Below, piece after piece: positions 24,301 to 36,292 of a stretch of 64,000 bases of DNA. Made by a program: the position numbers and the translations under genes. Each line of letters starts with the position of its first letter. The stretch's first letter is position 1. This DNA is from Onchocerca volvulus. Lineage: Eukaryota; Nematoda; Chromadorea; Rhabditida; Onchocercidae. The stretch spans positions 17,382,581-17,446,580 of the forward strand of contig HG738137.1 of NCBI GenBank assembly GCA_000499405.2, in the 5' to 3' direction. The notes beneath the pieces were generated by a model. That model worked only from the letters and a program-made list of their open reading frames with translations, made no database searches and was not told the origin of the DNA.

Positions 24301-27271
24301 TGTTGTACATCTATACCTATTTAGATTATATTCATTTCTGATAATCATTACATATATATTTTCTATATACAAACTTCCCTATCTATTTATAATCACATTG
24401 AAATTCTATAAGAACTCTTGTAGAAATTTTACTTGAATTTTTTGAAAATTTGAAACTTAACTTTATCCGTCTTTTCTACACGTTTAACATATGAACATTT
24501 ATGTAGAAATCAATAAATAGAACATTTTCTACAATACAATTTCTCTTATTATTAACTTTTATAAAGAGTAAATTTTAAAGAATATTTCTTCATTAGTCGA
24601 ATTTCATTCATGTAAAATGAAAGAAAAAAAATGAATAAAATAAGTTATAAGTAGTGGGAAAGTCGGAAATGAAAAGATTTCGAATTAAAAATGTTACATT
24701 TTAACAATTACAAATAATGATTTTTTTATATTTGTATGCATTTGAATACGTTACAAATCTATTTTATTGATGGATTCGTACTGTTGCTTGAACGTGGAGA
24801 CACGTTGATGATCACGTTGTAGCCTTTTGTCACATGAATAGAAACACATTTAGAGACCATGTTAGCCTTCTGTCAAAGGGAGGCAGAAGGTCATCCTTTT
24901 GCCATCTGATACCATCTGTTCAAGACATTGTTGAAGCAAACCACGAAAATATCGTCGAAGAGTTTTGACACTCCCAAGGGATTGTCAAATGCTATTTAAT
25001 TGATTCTTCTTATCTTGATGTTATGTCACATTTCAATATATTGAATAGTTTGAAATTCTAAAATTTCCGAAATGATTATGCTTGTTGGATCAGTTTTTAG
25101 AGTCAAATCTTCAGTTTTCTCAGCATTCCGATACCTAGTCATGTTCGCGTTGTTGGTATTTTTTTTTTTTGCTTTTTTTTATCTTTTAAATAACATTTTT
25201 AGAATTCAGAAATCATTATTATATGTTTATATTTTCATACTACATTTTATTGTCGAACAGTATTGGCCAGTTTATCCTCCAGTTCACTAAGCATCATTAA
25301 AAACCGGTACTTTTGCCTGTGTTTTCCCGATAAAAATTTTAAAAATTTTCTTGTTTTCTATTTATCGAGGATTTGTGACAAGGTATTTTCCGGTTGTTTC
25401 CTTTTTTTTTTGCATTCATTATTGCGTTTGACAAAACTACATTTATCTTTGTGTGTGGAGGTAAGTGAAGAAGAAAAATTTGGAAAAGATTGAAAAAAAA
25501 AATGAAAATGAAATGGGAATGGGCTTTTCTCTTCATCCTATTCCTGCAAGTTTCCTACTCTTTATGTTGGATTAAAAATTTCCTACCGATGAATTTCTTT
25601 TTCTCTGATGAATTTCCAATAATGCTCATTTGATCCATTTTTATTTTTTTAGGAAATTTATTTTTCGGTTAATTTTCTCTCTCTTTCCAAAAAAAAAAAA
25701 AAAAAAAAAAAAGGAAAAAAAAACGCATAGATTGAAAATCTATAGTTTTGCATAATTATGGGAAATCAATTGTCGATAAAATTACAACGTTTGAGAAATG
25801 AATCAAAAATTTCGCTAATTTTTGAAATTGTACTTCCTCCTTTCCCATTAAATGGCAATTAGCTTGTCCTTCAAAATTTTTTCAATTATTTTCTTAACTT
25901 TATTCAAAACAATCATTGATTGCCTTTTGTGCTTAATTTATCATTTAATAGCAGGAGCGATTATATTTCACTGTTTTATTAAATTTCACAAAATAAAATC
26001 GAAAGATTTTAAATTCAGCAATTCTATCAACAATAGGTCGAATTACAATTAGAATTAGTGACAATAAAATTGGATGCAATCTTTTTTGCTTCCACAATTT
26101 AAAAAAAAAAAAAAAGAAAAAGCCAATTTAATTAAAAAATAACGAAATTGTCGATGAGAGATGTTATCGGAAAAAAGTTTTGATGAGGAGCTTTTCGAGC
26201 AGATTTTCATGCTGATAAAAATTTCAATTGAATAGCAAAAACGAAAGGAAAGAATTGTTGATGGTTTTTGCTCTTTAAGAACATTTTCAAATTTGTCCTC
26301 AAGGCCATATTTATTTCAGTTTTTGGCAATCGTATCACTTATTTAGTGTTACCTTTTTCGTATATTATCATTACCTTTGCTTGAATATTTTTAGTTTGCC
26401 TTTTTTTTTTTTTTTTTTTCTTTTTGTTACCATAATCGTTTTCCAATTTCTCATTTTTTTTTTCCTTCCAATACATTTATATTGAAAAATGTCCTTATTA
26501 CTAAATTCGAATTTTCTTAAAGATGAATTCGAATTTAATTTAATTCGAATTTAGGGTTCGATTTCAACGACTGGTTTATGAAATTGGTATTGGCATTTGT
26601 TAAGCTGTCAGTTATCATTAAATGGGTCAATTCATTTCAACTGAGAATGATAAATAATACTTCTTTCTTGGATAATATAACATATATACTGTAGAATTTT
26701 CTATTTATCTTTTTTCAGTTCATTTCCTCATCTTTTCTGATGGACTGTATTGACCGTTTAAAAAAAAAAAAAAAAAGTTCAGAATGTTTGCAATTAATAT
26801 ATTCGAAAAAAATTTCATTAATTTGAAAAATTTGACGGAAATTTCTTTCATTTTCTTCTTTATGCAATATTTTTTAAAATTTTCCTTCAATTTTTTCTTC
26901 TCTTCTTCATTCTTAACATCAATTTAAATTGCCTTTTTTTCATTTCAACATTAAATTTTTTTTTTAAATTCAGTCATTTCTTACCTTAGATATATTTTTT
27001 TGTTATGAGAATGGCGGTATAATGAAAAAAAAAAAAAAATTAAACTATTTTTGATTTTTCAAAGAAATTTTTGAATTTAACTTCAAAGATTTTTTTCGTA
27101 ATTTTTCTGGAAGTTTTAAAACTTTTTAAAGAGAATTTCAAAAGATGGATCTTTTTTTTTTTTTTTTTTTAAAGCTTTGAATGTGATGAATACGTAAAAT
27201 GAATATTTTTTTATCTTATTGTAAAATAAAAGATACATTATTTTTGCATGATGCCATCGCTGTGCGAATTT

Positions 27272-27714
27272 TTACAATTGTCTACGCTTGTTCGACTGGA
27301 AGGAGGTGAAAAGCGATTCAGTGGCTTTAGAAGATTTGTATTCGAATTTTCGTTTTGTCGAACTTGATTTTTCGATTGTGTTTTGAGTATTCTTTAATTC
27401 TCTGAGATTACGAAAAAGCTCCGTAGCGCCAAAATATTCAGTTATTTGATTTCCGCAATATAGATACATATGAAACTAAAAAGTGCAGCATTATATTTTA
27501 TGATAAGCAAATCAATCCGAATCCGAAAATGGAACTTATTCCAAGGTTTTCAAACATTATCTGGGGATTCACTTTCCTCTACGAAATTTATCTTCACAAT
27601 TGGCTTTAGCAATGTGACATTTGAAGTATGATAAGAAAGAAAAAAAAAAAAAAAACTTTCTAAAAAGACAATTCTTGAAACTTCGGATGTTAAATGTCTG
27701 TATGCATCTATCAT
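27272..27714 (-). CDS. Candidate small gene, 94 aa, unrecognised
   Basis: Minus-strand exons 27714-27682, 27603-27556 and 27475-27272 total 285 bases and encode 94 aa, ending in TAA. All introns are phase 0. Donors are GTTTCA and GTTTGA; the last acceptor CTTTTTAG is strong, the first (CTAAAG) is weak. The start ATG sits two bases after CTTGCTTTAG, which looks like a spliced-leader acceptor. The last exon is convincingly coding: ESLFTSFQSNKRRQL is written with ACC, TCC, TTC, CAG, AAC, AAG and CGT codons. The protein is soluble, rich in Ser/Lys near its C-terminus, with no signal peptide. The family is not recognised. The last exon is better supported than the first two. Neighbour: nck-1 begins about 700 bases away on the other strand, so the two could share a divergent promoter. 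Confidence 0.4.
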
Positions 27715-27716
27715 TG

Positions 27717-28413
27717 CTAAAGCAAGTAGGTGGAAATGTCATTGTATTTACTGAATCTAACTGTATCATTCGAAACATTTCTAACAGTTGCAATGGTTTT
27801 TACAGTTTGTTTGTTTATTAGTTGACCTTTCAGGACGCTTGATTGATTAGCTAGCGAATTATTTGATGTGAGACACATCAATAATTGAAAATTGTTCCAA
27901 CTGTAATTTTTCTTTTTCCTTTTGCACTCATTAACTTAATTGTAATTCTTTTATCAAAATTTGCAATTAAGATTTCATTGGGATCAATAAGTAGGGTTTC
28001 ATTTGATTAACTTTTGAAATCATTATAAAGACTCTTGATCCGTTCGGATATTGTTTTATTTGTTTAAAATAGCCATTCGATTGTTTACACTTAGCGCACA
28101 CTTTTTTTACATCTCGTATTTCTCAGCAGTGGTAATTCTCGTTCAACATTTAAGCTGTTATTTCCTCATTTATTATTTTGCAATTTATTTCCTTTTCATT
28201 TATTGCTATGACTCCGTCTTAATGTTCATTGTTTGTAAAGATCTAATTTCATTTTGAATTGAAACTTTATTTCAGGTGTAGAGAAGAAAAGCAGCGTGTA
28301 TTTATTACATTTATTTAAAAATACCTCAAGAAGTCTAGTTATTTTGGTAGATGCTGCTTCAGTCCAGTTAGAAAAAATCGTTGTAATAGTATTGCGAAAA
28401 GATATCGTTAGCG
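27717..28413. promoter_or_regulatory. Divergent intergenic region upstream of nck-1
   Basis: This lies between the minus-strand candidate gene and the NCK start codon. A TATTTCAG acceptor ends at 28275, so the nck-1 5' UTR may begin there, either by cis-splicing or by spliced-leader addition. No promoter motif can be named. Confidence 0.3.
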
Positions 28414-31400
28414 ATGAGCGACGATGTTTTCGTTGTTGTCAAATATGATTACAATGCACAAGAGGAAGGCGAACTTACCATTAGAAAGAACGAAAGACTC
28501 AAATTAATCGATGATACCAAAAATTGGTGGAAAGTAAGTTATTATTTATTGCTATTATTTGTTTCGAGAATTCAGATTGTAATCTAATGAAAAATTTGAA
28601 TTTTATACTATCTTTTAAATTCATTTGGAATAAATAAGAGAAAAAAAAAATAGTTTGAGGTAGTAAGTTTGCTCATTGTTATGAAAATTACATATTCAGT
28701 TATCTGGAAGTTTATACTCCTCAAAAGAGTAGTGATATTTGATATTTTTCTTCAGCAGGTAATGGCTAATAAAACCTCGAAAAGTTGGATAATCAATCGT
28801 TACATTAATAGTCGATATCTTGTTCTGTGCTTAAATATGATAATTGATTTAAAAAAATGCTTTTTTTAATAGTTCAGTGCCAGCCTAGAAGAAGCTTTTC
28901 CTTCTTTCGTTTCTATTACCATTTTTTTTGTATTTGACTATTTTTTTATTTTCATACAATCACTCCCCTTCGTATAAAAAAGTACTTTTTTTTTTAAAGA
29001 ATTATCCATCATTAACAACCTTCTTTGTTATCTATAAAATATTTTAACTACAAAATGACACTGATAAGTCGTATATTGATATTTTATTTACGTATGCGCC
29101 AGTTATATTTATGTATGCTCATTTAATGCATTCAGCACTCAGTTAATTGGTTTCGCATAAAGACATGGAAATTCATTCCCTGATTCCAATTCTCACGTAT
29201 TTTATGGAGAACCAAAATTTCAATACTGGTGATTCAGATAGCCTTAACTCTTAATTTATCACTTAGCACTACAAGCTTCTGTTAAAATGGTGACCCTACA
29301 TAGTTTATAATCGGATTCATTATCTTTCGATTTTCTAATTGTAACAATCCCTATTTATCATCTTAAAGTATATTTAAAATATTGCAAATATCGTGTATCT
29401 GTCATTTTGAATTCATAGGCGAATATGATACTTTTGTTATATACTCAAGGAATGTTAACATATTTTGATTTAGATTACGTTAACGTATAAACAGTCTTTC
29501 TCTCTGTATCAACCTTTGATTAAGCTAAAAATATGGATTGTATTGTTTGAATCTATCTCGAAATTTTTTGACATGTTTAATACATCTGAGTTGGTTCAAA
29601 ATAACTTCGTGAAAAGAATAACTATTCGGGGAATGTTGTATAAATACAATATTTATAGGTCGTGAACGAAGAAGGCGCCATTGGTTTTGTTCCATCGAAT
29701 TATGTTCGGAAAGAATCTTTTGTGGAAAAAGCCAAAGGAACAATTAAAGGATTTGGTAAGACAAAATCGAAAAGCAAAACAACTGATTTCAATCAAGTAA
29801 GTAGTTTTTTTTAATGAATTAATAGTATAGCTTTAAAAAATACAAAAAGTTTCATTAGCTTTTTCGAATGTTTCATGTCAGTTTATCGTTCTCACATTTT
29901 CTTTGTTGAGAGAATTTGATTGTATAGGTGCAAATATTTTAAAGAATTAATATTTGTATTTTTATTAGTAACGATATTTTTTATCTGTGAGGAGTGAATT
30001 TCATGTTTTTTTTTTCTTTTTTTTTTTTTATTTTTTTCAGAAACTTATTTTGTATTTGTAAAACTAGGTTTGGTATCTATTCGGTTTCCGTTATCATAAA
30101 GAATGATGCATTCAAAATTTCTTTTATTTTCATATTTTAGTATAGTATATTATACTCTAAACACTGTAGAATTCTTTCTTATTTATAACGATTGTGCATC
30201 TAGTAATGCATCTATCTCTAAAATGCTATGATCATTATAATAATTAATTGACTTTCGTAATTATTCGGAGTTCATTACAGGCTTCATCTTCAGAACTCAG
30301 TATCAGTCGTCCAGCATTAGCCGCTGTTTCTGGAAATAGTAGTTTCGAAAATGGTTTCAGCAGATCAGTTAAAGTATTAATTATGTTTGTTTTGTTTTTG
30401 AAGTTTATTTTGATCGCAATTTTTTGATCCTTTTTTTTTTTTTTGAATATTTTGTAGATCATTAAAATTGCGTTGCAAGTTGGCAGGAAAAAATTGCGTT
30501 TTGCAAGTTGGTAGGGATTGTAATAAGATGGAAATTTTATGGCAGTTCGGAAAGAAAGTCATTCATTGTTTGTTGGATTTTTTCAGTGTGAGTTTTCTAG
30601 GATACCATAGGAAGAAGTAGGGAGAATTTTATATTTATCTTCATATTTATGCACTTATTTTCTACTAAATAAATGAATTTTTATTTAGGTTACTGGAATG
30701 ATATCACAAGCTGTTGCAAAATATTCTTATGAACCGCAGCGAGAAGATGAATTGAGATTATTCAAAGGTGATGTTGTTACCGTTCTTGAAAAAAGCTCCG
30801 ACGGCTGGTGGAAAGGAAAGGTAATTAATAGTTCATATTGGATTCCGTTTAGTAAATGAGTTATAACTTAATCTTCGGTCCTCAAAATCAGTTTTTGAAG
30901 TTATTTCTTTATTTAAAAATTGAAGCAATCAGTATGCCGTTTTTTTTAATCCATCTTTATTACATGTTATGCTATTACTGTATTAATGATATTATTTCCT
31001 ATGGAATGATATAATATTTTTGAAAAATGATGATATAATATTTTTAAAAAATTATTTTCTGTTTTATTTTCAAATAGATATAGTGTAAAAGGCTGAGTAC
31101 TGTTTCATTTTTCATTACATATAGTATATATTTTAAGGGACAAAAAAACATCTAACCGACCGAAAGTTTTTAATTGAATATTTTGTATCATGGAAACTAT
31201 TGAACAAGAGAAGATATAGAGAGGAAAAGAATTTCCTCCATATTTGACTGAATATTCTTCCAAGGAATGAAAGAAATGTTTCATTTCAGTGTCGGGAACA
31301 AATGGGATGGTTTCCATCGAATTATATTGACGAATCTCCTCCAAATACTTTTTCGACTTCGAAAAATAATATCGAAATAGGGAATGGTTTCAGCAAGGTT

Positions 31401-33498
31401 CAGATCTTTTTCTTTTTTTCCTCTTTGCAGAGTAAATTAGATTTAGTAATTTATTTATAATTTTTCTGTGCGGAATATTTATTAAATATTAAGATGCTCC
31501 AAATAGTGAAAAATTGTTTTGCAGCCCAACAATGGACTCATCATGTTGCCTTTGCAAAGGATCCTTGAAGTAGTCGTTGCACTGTACTCATTTGAAGCTC
31601 AAAATGCAGAAGAATTATCATTCTACAAAGGTAAACGGTAGAATGGATAGATCTTTAGTAGCTTACATTAAAATAATTTTGAGATTATTTACTTTGGCAA
31701 ATTTAATGCATGATTTTTTGAATTAGTATTAAAAAAGAATATAACGTAGGACAGAAATATTTTTTGATATTTGCATGATTAGAGGTTGAAATCTGGGAAG
31801 AATAATATATTGAAATGCGAATGAGTTTCGCCGATAATTTTTTTTTCTTTACATATATAAAAAATTGAATCTTTAGTTTATTTAAAAATTAGGTCTTTTT
31901 ATTAGCTACATGCTAATATTTTTCTAAAAGCAATAATCACGTTATCATCAATATTTGACAAATACTTTTTTCTAAAGTTTTGAAAATTCAAAACTTAAAA
32001 AATTTGCTGCATTATTTTCAGGCGAACGTTTGGTTATCATCGATCATCCAGCTCATGATCCAGAATGGTGGAAAGCTCGAAACGAAAAAGGTTGCATAGG
32101 ACTTGTACCAACAAATTATATAGAGGTTCTGTTTTAATCGACTGTTTTCTTCATATTTACTCAACAGTTAACCATCTAAGATTGTAACAATTGAATGTTT
32201 TTATTCTAGGTAGTGGATTCAAATCCGGATCCAAATGCAGATCATTTTGTTTCATCCACATCAGAACGGAGATTAAAAGCTTCATCTAGTAACAATGGAA
32301 TTTCTTCAGCTATAAGAAATGGCAGGTTAGTTTCAAAACAGAAGGGGAAGATAAGAAAAAGAGGCTGGAATAACTTTAAAGTGGAATTGTCCCTCAGAAA
32401 TAACTTCAGTTATAAATTAGGGAGGGCGAAAAAAATTAAATTGCAAGTTTTCATGGCATCTTCATTATTTTCTCTTGCATTTTATGTAATTTTCGGAGAA
32501 CAGGCTTTTGATTTTTTATTTCATGGATTTGCACACTGTTGTATTCGCAACATTCTTTATTAGCAAAATATTTATTGCTTTGTTCTCCATTTAATTCGTA
32601 ATATGTTCGAGTAAAGCATTTAATAATGTGCAAAATTGAGGCATTTTATATTTCAAAGGTTAATAAAATTCGATCTTCGCCATAAAATCCATGAGTCTTT
32701 ATTTAAAAATATGTTTGATTAACAATGAATCTTGTTAGTTCTTACCATTATTGCTATTTACGAATATTAAATTAGATGATGAAGTTGCAGAGAAGACAGA
32801 TGTAAATGGTCATAAAACTTCAGAAGTTCTCATATTGACACTCTATTTTATTTTTTAATAAGAAGTTAAAATAAGTTGATATGAATTTATTGCAGCAATT
32901 CTCGACTTACTGGTCCTTATGCAAATCAACCATGGTACTATGGAAAATTGTCACGTGATGAAACTGATGCATTGCTGAATGCTCGCGGTATTGATGGTGA
33001 CTACTTAGTCAGGGAGAGCGAAAGTAATGTAAGTGAACTTTCAATTTTTTAAAAATTTTATATGCATGCATTAGAATTTCTTTATGTTTCCTAGATAAAG
33101 AAACTGTAACACAATAAAGGGAATGATGACGAAAGTTGATACATCGTTTGGAGCAGCTAATATCAATTTTTGAAAAGAAATTCGAGCGAAGAAGTATTCT
33201 ACCGTTACATTTCTGTTTCTTTTTTCATTTTAACAAAATTTTAATTATTAGATGGCATAGATTACCTAGCTCATTAGAACAAAGTTTTCAGCCGGGTGAT
33301 TATTCGATTTCGCTGAAAGCTGCTAGTCGCAATAAGCATTTCTGGGTACAGGTGGATGTGACGAATAAATCCTTTAAAATAGGCACTCGAACGTTCGCCA
33401 CTATGGACGATCTATTGAAGCATTATATGGCAAGTCCAATTTATACCAATGATAAGACCAATGAACGATTGTTTTTGATTAAACCGTTGCCAAGATGA
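28414..33498 (+). CDS. nck-1: NCK SH2/SH3 adaptor protein
   Basis: Adaptor linking phosphotyrosine receptors to the actin cytoskeleton (WASP, PAK and related partners); cytoplasmic. Ten exons: 28414-28533, 29659-29796, 30281-30373, 30689-30820, 31290-31397, 31525-31630, 32022-32125, 32210-32325, 32896-33028, 33292-33498. They total 1254 bases and encode 417 aa. Three SH3 domains lie at about residues 4-58, 123-177 and 212-267, each with the ALYDY-like motif (KYDY, KYSY, LYSF), the WW pair and a C-terminal PSNY/PTNY. One SH2 domain follows at about 319-410, starting PWYYGKL, with the phosphotyrosine-binding arginine in YLVRES (R345). The order 3xSH3-SH2 and the length fit NCK, slightly longer than vertebrate NCK1 in the linkers. 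Several donors are non-consensus (GTATTA, GTTCAG, GTTCTG) but every junction keeps frame. The start is the first ATG before the SH3. The DB gene converges on it downstream. Confidence 0.96.
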
Positions 33499-34790
33499 AG
33501 GTTCGCAAATACATATAGCGAAAGCATCTGACGAAATCATCTGATAGGGTGCTTCCAGAATTATAATGCTTGCCAAATTTATTATTTTTGGAAGTATATT
33601 TTCATTTAATTCTTTATCTCTGCAATTTCTTCTACAAAATTTTCTATTTTATGTAAAAATTTTCATGATTTTAAAAGTTAAGATCTTCAGTAACTCCTGC
33701 CATAAATTAAACCGGATTATCGGGATTACAGATGTTTTATTGCGTCTAATTTGGCAGAAACTTTGATTTAGTCTGGAAAAAGTTATTGTGGCTTAGATCA
33801 CAAGATAAAACGATTTATTATAGAGGAAAATTGTCGCGTTTCCGCTTTTTAAAACATTTCTTCTTTAATTAAGATATTTCTTCACGTAGCTTTCTATTAT
33901 CGAATGCCTATATTTCTGTGTGTTTCAAATCTTCAAATCAAGATGAAAAATTTTGAAAATTCTGTGAAGTGAATCAGGTTTTAGATGGTTGTGTAGAAAA
34001 ACTTAATGTATACATAATTTCTTGTTCAGTTGTAGTAAGTTCTCATTCTGCTTGAGAATATCTGTTCTGTATGATAATCGAAAATTTTTTGTTTTTGGAA
34101 ATTGAATTTTCACATATTCAGTTAATATTTTTGTTCCTGCCATTATTTATAACAAATTACTAATTATCCATTAATCTGTTAAAATTACAATAATGCAAAT
34201 TTTGTGAAATAATGTGCATACAATTACTGTGCTGCATTAAATTCGACGAGTAAGATGAAAATATCATATATATTTCTCTTAAAACTGGAAAGTGTTGAAA
34301 ACTGTAGTTATTACCGTAACTGTATTTATTGACAGTGTTGTAAATTGGGGTAATATACCACAAAGTACCTGGAAGATGATTTGTGACTTATATTAATTTT
34401 TTGCTCGGTTATTAAATGTATCAGTTTCCTTACCCCAGAATTCGATGATAATAAATTTTTGATGGCAATTATTTTATGCATTTTTAATTGAAAATAACGA
34501 ATATCACAGTTACTTAAGACTCCATTTTTCTTATTGAAATAAATAAAAGGCAGTAAAGCTGTAATGTTATTGTGGGATACTCTCTGTATCTTCTTGTTAT
34601 GATATTTTAGTCTTTCTTATCCAGAAATAGTTGAATAAAATTTTCAATGCCTCTGGAATTATATCTTCCTATCATTAGGACATCTGTATGAGCAACATTT
34701 TTTTCTATTGAAAATTTGAAATTCTTATATATTCTGAAGGGAGCTCAGAAGAACTAGCATTATAATTTTTAATAATCTACATATGTGCAA
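33499..34790. other. Convergent intergenic region (3' UTRs)
   Basis: This lies between the stop codons of nck-1 (plus) and the DB-module gene (minus). It contains AATAAA-type strings and no supportable exon. Confidence 0.5.
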
Positions 34791-36292
34791 TCACATTTCT
34801 CGTATACCACTATGGTGACAATACATGATAACATTCCAGTTATACATACAGGTGGCATCTTCCATTGTGATTTGTTCGATGGCCGTTCCAGTTGGATCGC
34901 ACATCCGCAAACATCGGCTACCCACCTGTAAGTTGATTTATCCAATTCGTTCATTTATTAAGATTGATTTACAATATATATGCTTACCTGAAGCTGTGGG
35001 TCATTTAAATCTAAGTGTATGCAGCATTTGCGATTGTCGCGATTCTGTGATGCACAATAAAGAATGCTAGATAAATATTTGAGACCGCATTTCTTCTCAC
35101 GGAAATTTGAAATGAGCTGAAGTTTAAATTTATTATCAAAGTACTGTCAAACTACATCATTCAGACATCCGAAATACCCACAATATATTGGAAGCATCAT
35201 GTGTTGCTGTTTTTCCAGTAGCAAATCATTTGCGGATAGCAAAAGCAAATATGTGAAAACTTTTGATGTTATGAATTTCTTAAATAAGTTTCATAAAGTA
35301 ATCCTATATTCTTCCTATCTAAAAATTTTGGAATTCAACAGATCCAAACGATCTATGAAATATATAGGAATAATTGCATTTCTAATATAATTAAGTGACT
35401 TGTAGGATTAAATTTTATAAAAGATTTGATCAATATTTACCAATTTACGCGTAGCATTTTGATCAGTTTCATAAACACACATTGAACGGCATTCTTTTGG
35501 TACATAGATTTTGCAACATGATTGGAAAAGCTTATCTGCTACAGCTCGGCTGGTACATGGCTTGTAACCTAGTTCGACTGTACCACAAAGAGGCTGGAAA
35601 AGGTTGAGAGTACCAAACATCTAGTTATACCGTAATGGTAATAAAATGGATTTTTTTGTAAAGCATTACAATTAGTTAGTTTGTGTTTTCAGTAGTCCAT
35701 GCATTACTGAAAAGTGACTTCTCGGATCTCAGATCAGTTTAATTTTATTTGCAACATTTTAGGTTCTTCCAAATTTAAATTAAGAATTTGAAAAATATAC
35801 CAGGGGATGGCCATGAAATGCGGAATTTGGTGATCGTTTTTTGTAATTTGTCTCTTTCACATTACGCTTAAACATCAGAGTTTTACGCTCCGGACATTGC
35901 GCGAGAATATATTTGAAACAATGCTTCGGAACACAGTCAGATGTCCACCTCAGAGAACAACATCCTGATATTGGGATATGTGGACATTGTTTTAGCTGCA
36001 ATTCTTTTTTTTCCATTTAATTCATAAATTAATATAATATTTTTTCGGTTTAAAATAAAAGTTTATATTTAGAATTTGGCGGCTTTAATTGTTAATTGAA
36101 TCGGATTTGTTTCGTTATGCTTTTGCAAATTCATGAATTAAAAAATCCTTCAATTTTCGGAAAAAATTAAAACCTGCTGAGCGATTGATTGCTGTATGAA
36201 CAAAGAAGCTAATATGAATTGCCATAACATTATCAAGAGGATACGGAATCAAGCTTAACTGCAAACACGAAGATAAGAATCGAAGAATTCAT
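34791..36292 (-). CDS. Secreted DB-module cysteine-rich protein
   Basis: The DB module is a nematode-enriched extracellular cysteine-rich domain of unknown function. Minus-strand exons 36292-36260, 35995-35801, 35620-35441, 35116-34988 and 34925-34791 total 672 bases and encode 223 aa. All introns are phase 0. The first exon encodes MNSSILIFVFA, a short signal-peptide core completed by the next exon (donor GTTAAG). Exon 2 has its own cysteine set (CPHIPISGCC, then C, C, C). The DB module spans about residues 88-218: FQSCCKIYVPKECRSMCVYE, ILYCASQNRDNRKCC, CLRMCDP and the hallmark CMYNWNVIMYCHHSGIRE. The basic stretch KKRSP around residue 57 may be a processing site (inference). The protein is likely secreted into extracellular matrix or pseudocoelom. 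The module assignment is firm; the first exon is somewhat less certain because the hydrophobic core is short. Confidence 0.85.

Larger units (their letters stand above)
12719..27271. other. Gene-poor, repeat-rich 14.5-kb stretch
   Basis: No recognisable gene family is present. The stretch carries tandem duplications (14757-14821, about 15041-15290, about 15780-16030, 16985-17128, about 21181-21380), a TG/TATG microsatellite (20581-20717), a second copy of a dispersed repeat (21041-21125), and many A/T homopolymers of 15-25 bases. Coding-like fragments exist at 13687-13842 (+), 20731-20976 (+), 24221-24292 (+) and 24891-24991 (-), but none could be built into a gene. Confidence 0.5.

Noticed and set aside
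32213..32563. Longer plus-strand frame starting at 32213
   Set aside because: Its first part is NCK exon 8; the rest reads into the intron after the GTTAGT donor at 32326.
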